NCBI GenBank assembly: GCA_021604865.1
Contig: BQJU01000010.1
Span: 62,001-126,000 of the forward strand
Direction of reading: 5' to 3'
Length of the DNA stretch: 64,000 bases
Source: Saprospiraceae bacterium
GTDB taxonomy: Bacteria; Bacteroidota; Bacteroidia; Chitinophagales; Saprospiraceae
Made by a program: the position numbers and the translations under genes. Shown here piece after piece: positions 58,147 through 64,000 of this stretch (the first letter of the stretch is position 1; each line of letters starts with the position of its first letter). The notes under the pieces are model-generated. The model ran no database searches, was not told the DNA's origin, and saw only the letters and a program-made list of their open reading frames with translations.

Positions 58147-59976
58147 ATGGCCATCAACTACCTATCTATATTACTACTACTGTTGTCAAATATTATGCTC
58201 TTTGCTCAATCTCCACCAAACGTCATCATTATCTTGACGGATGATCAGGGCACGATGGACCTGAATTGTTATGGAGCAAAGGATTTATATACGCCACATA
58301 TTGATGGCTTGGCCGCTTCGGGGGTGCGTTTTACCCAGTTTTATGCTGCGGCACCAGTTTGTTCACCCTCCCGTGCGGCTTTGCTAACAGGCTTAAATCC
58401 ACAGGCAGCCGGATTGCCAGGTAATGCCTCCTCAATACCCGGACATGGGGGGATGCCTACCGATCGGTTTACGATTGCTGAAATGATGAAATCCGCCGGT
58501 TACAGTACGGCCCACATTGGCAAGTGGCATCTGGGGTATACACCAGAAACCAGGCCAAATGGACAGGGATTCGACTATTCCTTTGGACACATGGGAGGTT
58601 GTATCGATAATTATTCCCATTTCTTTTATTGGAATGGCCCCAACCGGCATGATCTGTGGGAAAATGAAACGGAAACGTGGTTCGATGGCTTTTATTTTCC
58701 CGATTTGATAGAGGAAAAGGCCAAAAAATTCATTTCGAACCATCGGAGCACCCCCTTTTTTATGTATTACGCCATTAATATGCCGCACTATCCGCTGCAG
58801 CCCAGAAAGAAATGGCGAGATTATTATCAGAAACTGGATCGACCCAGGCAGGATTATGCGGCATTTATATCTACTATTGATGAAAGTATTGGACGACTTT
58901 TACAACATTTGAAAAGTTTGCAACTCTTGGAAAATACCATCATCATTTTTCAATCTGATCATGGTCATTCTACGGAAGAAAGGGCTTTTGGTGGTGGTGG
59001 AGATGCCGGACCCTATCGGGGTGCAAAATTCAGCCTATTTGAGGGGGGGATCCGGGTGCCTGCTATCATCAGCTGGCCGGGGCATATTCCTGCCGGAGAA
59101 GTACGAGATCAAATGGCTCTGAATATCGATTGGATGCCGACGATTGCAGCATATTGTGGAATTAAGGCACCGGAAGTAGAGGGCAACAATTTGGCACCCA
59201 TTATCAAAGATGCGCAGCAGCCTACTTTGCACTCAACATTTCAATGGAAAAGCGGCGTAAGCTGGGCGATTCGAAAAGGCCCCTGGAAGTTGTTGGGTTA
59301 CCCCAATGATACCTCAAATAAAGGTCCTTTAAATCCTGATAAAGACAGGCTGTTTTTGGTCAACCTGGATAAAGATGCCAGTGAAATGACCAATCTGGCC
59401 AGCCAGTTTCCCGACAAGGTAGCCGAATTGACTGCGGAATATTTACAATGGCCTTTTGCTTCGCCCGAAGATTTACCCAAAGAACGCAAGTTCATTAAGA
59501 ATAAGGCTTTTGGTAAACAAATCACCTTACTTCAACCACCAGCTGAAAAATATAATGCCGGAGGGCCGGGGGCTTTAATTGATCAGAAAGCAGGTACCCG
59601 CCGATTTAATGATGGTAGCTGGTTAGGCTTTGAGGCAAATGACCTGGAAGCAACGATTGATCTGGGCACTAGCCAACAGATTCAGGCCGTAAACGTTGGA
59701 TTTTTGCAGGATATTCAAAACTGGATATTTTTCCCTGAGGTTGTCGAAATTTCCTGGTCTGCAGATGGCAAGATCTATAGCGAAACTATCAAAAAGCCAG
59801 TAGGTGCTTCAGCGGAATTCAAAGACCCAACTATTCTACGCATTCAGGTGCAACAAGAAGATGTCTATGCTCGATTTATAAAAGTGAAGGTTAAGAATAC
59901 AGCGATATGTCCGGAATGGCACCAGGGTAAAGGCAGTAAGGCATGGCTTTTTGTGGATGAAATAAGTATTGAATAA
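58147..59976 (+). CDS. S1 family sulfatase with C-terminal discoidin-like domain
   Basis: The 609-residue protein has a signal peptide (to LFAQ) and metal-binding D32-D33 in ILTDDQG. Formylglycine site Cys72 lies in VCSPSRAALLTG, followed by IGKWHLG and the second metal motif QSDHGHS. Residues about 490-609 form a discoidin-like (F5/8 C) carbohydrate-binding domain (EATIDLGTSQQIQAVNVGF). It should remove sulfate esters from a polysaccharide after activation of Cys72 by a maturase not encoded here. It follows the giant gene by 89 bases with no clear terminator, and converges with cls after 9 bases. Substrate unknown; sulfated fucan is suggested by the GH29 gene nearby. Confidence 0.92.
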   Translation: MAINYLSILLLLLSNIMLFAQSPPNVIIILTDDQGTMDLNCYGAKDLYTPHIDGLAASGVRFTQFYAAAPVCSPSRAALLTGLNPQAAGLPGNASSIPGHGGMPTDRFTIAEMMKSAGYSTAHIGKWHLGYTPETRPNGQGFDYSFGHMGGCIDNYSHFFYWNGPNRHDLWENETETWFDGFYFPDLIEEKAKKFISNHRSTPFFMYYAINMPHYPLQPRKKWRDYYQKLDRPRQDYAAFISTIDESIGRLLQHLKSLQLLENTIIIFQSDHGHSTEERAFGGGGDAGPYRGAKFSLFEGGIRVPAIISWPGHIPAGEVRDQMALNIDWMPTIAAYCGIKAPEVEGNNLAPIIKDAQQPTLHSTFQWKSGVSWAIRKGPWKLLGYPNDTSNKGPLNPDKDRLFLVNLDKDASEMTNLASQFPDKVAELTAEYLQWPFASPEDLPKERKFIKNKAFGKQITLLQPPAEKYNAGGPGALIDQKAGTRRFNDGSWLGFEANDLEATIDLGTSQQIQAVNVGFLQDIQNWIFFPEVVEISWSADGKIYSETIKKPVGASAEFKDPTILRIQVQQEDVYARFIKVKVKNTAICPEWHQGKGSKAWLFVDEISIE

Positions 59977-59985
59977 CAACGCTAT

Positions 59986-61551
59986 TTACAACAATGGAGC
60001 CAATAATCGGCAACCCGATTGTTTCAATCGCCATAAAAAGGAGCGTTTGTGTAGACTGTCAAGGGTTAATTTCTTGCTGTTTTTAAGGTCTTCATGGAAT
60101 TGCGTTTTAATTTCTTGTAGGGTTGCAGTGTCGTAGAGAACTGCATTGATTTCCAGGTTTTGATCAAAGCTGCGGATATCCAGGTTTGCCGAGCCGATAG
60201 TTCCAATCACATCATCCGCTATCATGACCTTACTATGGATAAAACCTTTTTGATATTGGTACACCTTGACGGAACAATGTAATAACTCTTCAGCGAATGA
60301 CATGGTAGCTGCCTGAACAATGGTAGAGTCTCCTGTGCTCGGGATGATCAGCCGGACATCTACGCCACTTTGGGCAGCAGACTTGATCGCATTGAGAAGG
60401 GAATTGTTAGGAATAAAATAAGGGGTAGCCAGGTAAACATAATCCCGAGCAGTATATAACGTGTTCAGGTACAATTGTTTGATGCCATCCCATTCCGTAT
60501 CCGGTGCAGAAGCTATAACCTGGACGCTATTTTGATTTTTAAATTTCATTTTTGGATAAAATAAAGGATACTCAACCCTTTCTCCCTTTAAAAAAGCCCA
60601 ATCCTGTAAAAACGTCATTTGAAGGCCTTTCACAGCATCTCCTTCCAGCCTCAGGTGAGTATCTCGCCAATGTCCAAGAATGGGATCACCCTTCAGGTAT
60701 TTACCATCTACATTGATGCCTCCTGTAAAACCAGTATGCCCGTCAATGACGATGATTTTGCGGTGATTACGGAAGTTGGAATGGCTGTTCATAAATGCAA
60801 AACGCACCGGCCGGAAGACAAGCGTTTCAATACCAGCTTCCTGTAATTCGCCAATGTATTTGTTGCTGAGTCCGATGCAGCCTAAACCATCAAGAATTAA
60901 CCGGACGGTTACGCCTTCTTTTACTTTGGCAATTAAAACTTCACGAATTTTTTGACCCAATTCATCCTCTGTCCAAATAAAGTATTCAAGATGAATATGG
61001 TGTTGAGCGGTAGCCAAATCTTCAAGAATAGTGTTGAAAGTATCTTCACCATCGACCAACATTTTTACTTTGTTGTTTTGGCTGAGCAAGGTTCTGGGAT
61101 TGTGTAAGGCCGTACGGATATTTTTTTGGATGGTTAGCTCATGATTCGTTTTTAGAATGGAATCAGCAATGTCTTTTTCCGGAATTTGACTTTGTTTAAG
61201 CACCTTTTTTTTATGCTCCCGAAGTTGCGTTACAATGTCTCCATCTTCACTAGAGACTCGCTCTTCCTTAAAGCTGGCTCCCAAAAAGCTATAGAGGAAA
61301 AGCCCTATGATGGGCAATGCCAGCATAATCACTATCCAGGATAAAGTCTTGACCGGATCGCCTCTTTCCATTAATAAAATACCAATAGAAAAAAAGATGC
61401 TTGTGGCATAACTAATCACCAACACCAGGAAAAACAACTCCCAAACTGGATTTCTACTTTGTTCAGTAATGATACCGGTGGAATAAAAAATGACGGCTAT
61501 AACGATCAGCATCAATAATACAGGTACAAATTTTAGGAGGAGTTTTTTCAT
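59986..61551 (-). CDS. cls: Cardiolipin synthase (ClsA type)
   Basis: The enzyme condenses two phosphatidylglycerol molecules into cardiolipin at the inner membrane. The 521-residue protein has N-terminal membrane segments (about 8-25, 38-60 and 70-92) and two phospholipase D HKD motifs, H263-x-K265-x4-D270 and H439-x-K441-x4-D446 (FIHSKVMIADD). It interrupts the row of plus-strand carbohydrate genes and is divergent from the second sulfatase, with 59 bases between the two starts. Placement appears incidental to glycan use. Confidence 0.94.
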   Translation of the reverse strand: MKKLLLKFVPVLLMLIVIAVIFYSTGIITEQSRNPVWELFFLVLVISYATSIFFSIGILLMERGDPVKTLSWIVIMLALPIIGLFLYSFLGASFKEERVSSEDGDIVTQLREHKKKVLKQSQIPEKDIADSILKTNHELTIQKNIRTALHNPRTLLSQNNKVKMLVDGEDTFNTILEDLATAQHHIHLEYFIWTEDELGQKIREVLIAKVKEGVTVRLILDGLGCIGLSNKYIGELQEAGIETLVFRPVRFAFMNSHSNFRNHRKIIVIDGHTGFTGGINVDGKYLKGDPILGHWRDTHLRLEGDAVKGLQMTFLQDWAFLKGERVEYPLFYPKMKFKNQNSVQVIASAPDTEWDGIKQLYLNTLYTARDYVYLATPYFIPNNSLLNAIKSAAQSGVDVRLIIPSTGDSTIVQAATMSFAEELLHCSVKVYQYQKGFIHSKVMIADDVIGTIGSANLDIRSFDQNLEINAVLYDTATLQEIKTQFHEDLKNSKKLTLDSLHKRSFLWRLKQSGCRLLAPLL

Positions 61552-61598
61552 CGATTCAGGTGAAATTTAGCTTTTTCATAAAAAGTAGAAAATTTAAC

Positions 61599-61606
61599 TA
61601 TTTTTG
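61599..61606 (+). promoter_or_regulatory. -7 box immediately before the sulfatase ATG
   Basis: TATTTTTG matches TAnnTTTG and ends four bases before the ATG at 61611. If used, transcription would start at or next to the first codon, making a leaderless or nearly leaderless mRNA. No -33 TTG is present at 17-base spacing, so the box may be fortuitous. Confidence 0.3.
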
Positions 61607-61610
61607 AAAC

Positions 61611-62975
61611 ATGAAGAGCTATGTTTTTGTGCTATTTTCAATATTAATAGGGATTGCCTGTACGGATAAATCAGGAAAGTCTACTGAATTATCGTCCAAT
61701 CAGGCCTCTCCAAAACATCCCAATATAATCATTCTATTTTGTGATGACCTGGGGTATGGAGACTTGGGTATTACCGGCCACCCCAATATCAAAACGCCCA
61801 ACCTGGATCACATGGCTGGTGAAGGCATGCGGTTGACTAATTTCTATTCGGGTTCACCAGCCTGTACCGCGAGCCGTTATGCGCTGCTGACGGGAAGATA
61901 TCCGATCCGATCGGGTTTTGACTGGGTATTGTATCCAGCTTCGGAAAGAGGCATTCACCCTGAGGAAGTCACCTTGGCGGAAGCTTTAAAAAATGTAGGA
62001 TATGCAACCGCCGGTTATGGCAAATGGCATTTGGGAACGACTAAAAAAGAGTACTTGCCTTTGCAGAATGGATTTGATGAATACCTGGGGTTACCCTATA
62101 GCAACGACATGCGTCCGCCAAAATGGCCGGATATTGCTTTGCTCAAGGGTAATGACACGCTGGAACTGAATCCCGATCAAAGAAAGTTGACGGAACTATA
62201 TACCCGGGAGGCTATGGATTTTATGCAACGAAAGCAAAATGAGCCCTTTTTTGTTTATTTGCCCTATGCCATGCCTCATGTTCCTTTGTTCCCGGGAGAA
62301 AATTTTGAGGGCAAGTCTAAAAGAGGCATTTATGGCGATGTGGTGGAAGAAATCGACTGGAGTGTAGGTCAGATCTTAGCCCATTTAAAAAACTTGAAGT
62401 TGGACAAAAATACACTGGTGTTTTTTACTAGTGATAATGGGCCCTGGATTATTAGAGGATTGAATGGCGGTTCTTCCGGCTTGTTCAAAGATGGGAAGGG
62501 CAGTACCTGGGAAGGAGGCATGCGGGTACCGGCTATTGCCTGGGGTCCAGGAATGGTGCCAGCTGGCACTACCAATACTCAGACGGCCAGTGTTATCGAT
62601 TTATATCGGACTATGATCACCTTAGCTGGAGGAACTGTTCAGGAATCCGCAAAAGTGGATGGCTTGGAGTTTACAGATGTTCTGTTGGGGAATGCCATTC
62701 CAATGGCGGATAGGACCTTGTTTTATTACGGATTGAGCAATAAACTAATGGCCGTTCGCAAAGGCAAGTGGAAATTACATACGGAAACCTATAGCCAAAC
62801 TGGAAAAGATTATTTTGAGGGGAAATTGCCCTTGTTGTTTAACCTAGATACTGACCCCTCAGAAGAACATGATGTTTCAGATCAACAACCGGAATTAGTA
62901 GCGGAGTTGATAGACTTGATTCGTCAGCAGCAGGAGAAAATGGAAGTAGAAGGCACCTATTTTGATGAAAATTAG
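61611..62975 (+). CDS. S1 family sulfatase lipoprotein
   Basis: The 454-residue protein has a lipoprotein-type N-terminus (ILIGIAC, Cys17). The sulfatase core shows metal ligands in ILFCDDLGYGD, formylglycine site Cys85 in CTASRYALLTGRYP (the C-x-A-x-R variant), GYGKWHLG and TSDNGPW. It resembles arylsulfatase A / N-acetylgalactosamine-6-sulfatase relatives used by marine Bacteroidota on sulfated glycans; the exact ester is not deducible. It lacks the discoidin-like domain of the 58147 sulfatase. The GH92 gene begins 25 bases after the stop, so the two are probably cotranscribed. Confidence 0.92.
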   Translation: MKSYVFVLFSILIGIACTDKSGKSTELSSNQASPKHPNIIILFCDDLGYGDLGITGHPNIKTPNLDHMAGEGMRLTNFYSGSPACTASRYALLTGRYPIRSGFDWVLYPASERGIHPEEVTLAEALKNVGYATAGYGKWHLGTTKKEYLPLQNGFDEYLGLPYSNDMRPPKWPDIALLKGNDTLELNPDQRKLTELYTREAMDFMQRKQNEPFFVYLPYAMPHVPLFPGENFEGKSKRGIYGDVVEEIDWSVGQILAHLKNLKLDKNTLVFFTSDNGPWIIRGLNGGSSGLFKDGKGSTWEGGMRVPAIAWGPGMVPAGTTNTQTASVIDLYRTMITLAGGTVQESAKVDGLEFTDVLLGNAIPMADRTLFYYGLSNKLMAVRKGKWKLHTETYSQTGKDYFEGKLPLLFNLDTDPSEEHDVSDQQPELVAELIDLIRQQQEKMEVEGTYFDEN

Positions 62976-63000
62976 CACCGTTAATTGCAAAAACTATCGC

Positions 63001-64000
63001 ATGAATAGACTTTTTAATCTTGTTTTTTTATTTCTTTTCTCTTTGAATTTGACTGGACAATCTCCGCTTGATTATGTCGACCCTTTTATTGGAACCTCCA
63101 ATTTTGGTGCCACCAATCCGGGAGCGATCGTTCCCCAGGGCATGGTTTCAGTCACACCTTTTAATGTAACGGGTTCAGAAAGTAATACCTTTGACAAGGA
63201 TGCCCGTTGGTGGTCGATGCCTTTCGCTTTTGAAAATAAGTGGTTTTCCGGATTTACTCACGCCAATCTGAGTGGGGTAGGGTGCCCGGATTTGGGCGTC
63301 ATCCTCTTGATGCCTACTACCGGAACCGTTGAGGCAGATGTGGCAAAATATGGCTCTACCTACAGCCAACAAAAAGCATCGCCAGGGTATTACAGCAATC
63401 AACTTGATAAATATGGTATAAAAACCGAGGTAACGGCCAGCCAGCGGGCCGGATTGAGTCGTTTTGTATTTCCGAAAGGTCAGTCAAATATCCTGCTGAA
63501 TCTGGGGGTGGGCCTAACCAATGAAACCGGAGCCAGTATTCGTATTGTTAATCCACAGGAAATGGAAGGCTCGCGGATGACTGGCAGTTTTTGTTATAAT
63601 GACGGCTCGGAGCGGCCGATTTATTTTGTTGCTCGATTTAGTCGACCGGCAACAAAATCAGGGGTATGGAAAAAAATGCCCGAAATGCAGGCTGAAGCCA
63701 ATTGGTCGGCCACTAATGGTACTTATAAGTATTATCAAAATTATCAATATACGCTTTCTGGTGATGATGTAGGTGCATGGTTTTCTTTTGATACTCAGGC
63801 AGATGAAACTATCCTGGTCAAAGTGGGTATTTCCTATGTCAGCATCCAAAATGCCCGCGAAAATCTGGAGACCGAGATGCCGGATTTTGATTTTGAAAAA
63901 ACGCACCAACGTGCCAGAGAAAAATGGCAGCAAACGCTGTCGAAGATTGAAGTGGAAGGAGGAACCGACACCCAAAAGACCATTTTTTATACGAGCCTCT
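63001..64000 (+). CDS. GH92 alpha-mannosidase, 3' end outside window
   Basis: The frame opens at an ATG (63001) and runs without stop to the window edge (333 residues). After a signal peptide (to LTGQ) comes the GH92 N-terminal signature SPLDYVDPFIGTSNFGATNPGAIVPQGMVSVTPF. The segments GFTHANLSGVGCPDLGVILLMP and VGISYVSIQNARENLE follow. GH92 enzymes are calcium-dependent exo-alpha-mannosidases of Bacteroidota, acting on N-glycans or mannans. The catalytic half lies beyond the window, so linkage specificity cannot be judged. Cotranscription with the upstream sulfatase suggests a sulfated or phosphorylated mannose-containing substrate. Confidence 0.92.
   Translation, partial: MNRLFNLVFLFLFSLNLTGQSPLDYVDPFIGTSNFGATNPGAIVPQGMVSVTPFNVTGSESNTFDKDARWWSMPFAFENKWFSGFTHANLSGVGCPDLGVILLMPTTGTVEADVAKYGSTYSQQKASPGYYSNQLDKYGIKTEVTASQRAGLSRFVFPKGQSNILLNLGVGLTNETGASIRIVNPQEMEGSRMTGSFCYNDGSERPIYFVARFSRPATKSGVWKKMPEMQAEANWSATNGTYKYYQNYQYTLSGDDVGAWFSFDTQADETILVKVGISYVSIQNARENLETEMPDFDFEKTHQRAREKWQQTLSKIEVEGGTDTQKTIFYTSL

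Overview
The window comes from a Bacteroidota chromosome, most likely a gliding, polymer-degrading member of the Saprospiria (Lewinella/Haliscomenobacter-like). The evidence is two type IX secretion (T9SS) sorting domains of the Por type, one gliding-motility-associated C-terminal domain on a giant repeat protein, promoters of the Bacteroidota form (TTG, 17 nt, TAnnTTTG), futalosine-type menaquinone genes and a LytS/LytTR regulator pair. The species assignment is inference. I saw no rRNA, tRNA, CRISPR array, transposase or phage gene.

Layout. 1-4.3 kb: an incomplete alpha-2-macroglobulin lipoprotein on the minus strand with an intact CLEQ thioester. 4.6-10 kb: a Lon N-domain protein, a 150-bp palindromic element, an unrecognised AT-rich gene and a secreted protein with dockerin-like, cohesin-like and T9SS domains, followed by a possible small RNA. 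10.2-12.1 kb: a LytTR response regulator and its histidine kinase. 12.3-18.7 kb: housekeeping genes (6-pyruvoyltetrahydropterin synthase family, folE, fabD, yqgE, an M23 peptidase, mqnA, mqnE). 19-26.3 kb: two tandem TPR sensor kinases, the first without its phospho-acceptor histidine, then a glycosyltransferase and a glutamate-synthase-like flavoprotein. 26.5-40.1 kb: large exported proteins, namely a 2214-residue adhesin with nineteen 70-residue repeats, a lipoprotein carrying two complete GH29 fucosidase domains, and a T9SS serine protease.

40.2-58.1 kb is the most unusual part. It is an 18-kb accessory locus arranged divergently around a 230-bp control region full of AGGTA/TACCT half-sites. 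Leftward are three related small beta-rich proteins. Rightward is a tightly spaced five-gene run: two related small proteins, a 1199-residue protein, a lipoprotein metallo-beta-lactamase-fold hydrolase and a 3145-residue giant with an internal LysM-like stretch. Apart from the hydrolase and the LysM-like part I recognise no characterised family here, and the function is unknown.

58.1-64 kb: two S1 sulfatases, a ClsA-type cardiolipin synthase on the opposite strand, and the start of a GH92 alpha-mannosidase. With the double GH29 protein they suggest attack on sulfated, fucose- and mannose-containing glycans, though no SusC/SusD pair lies in the window.
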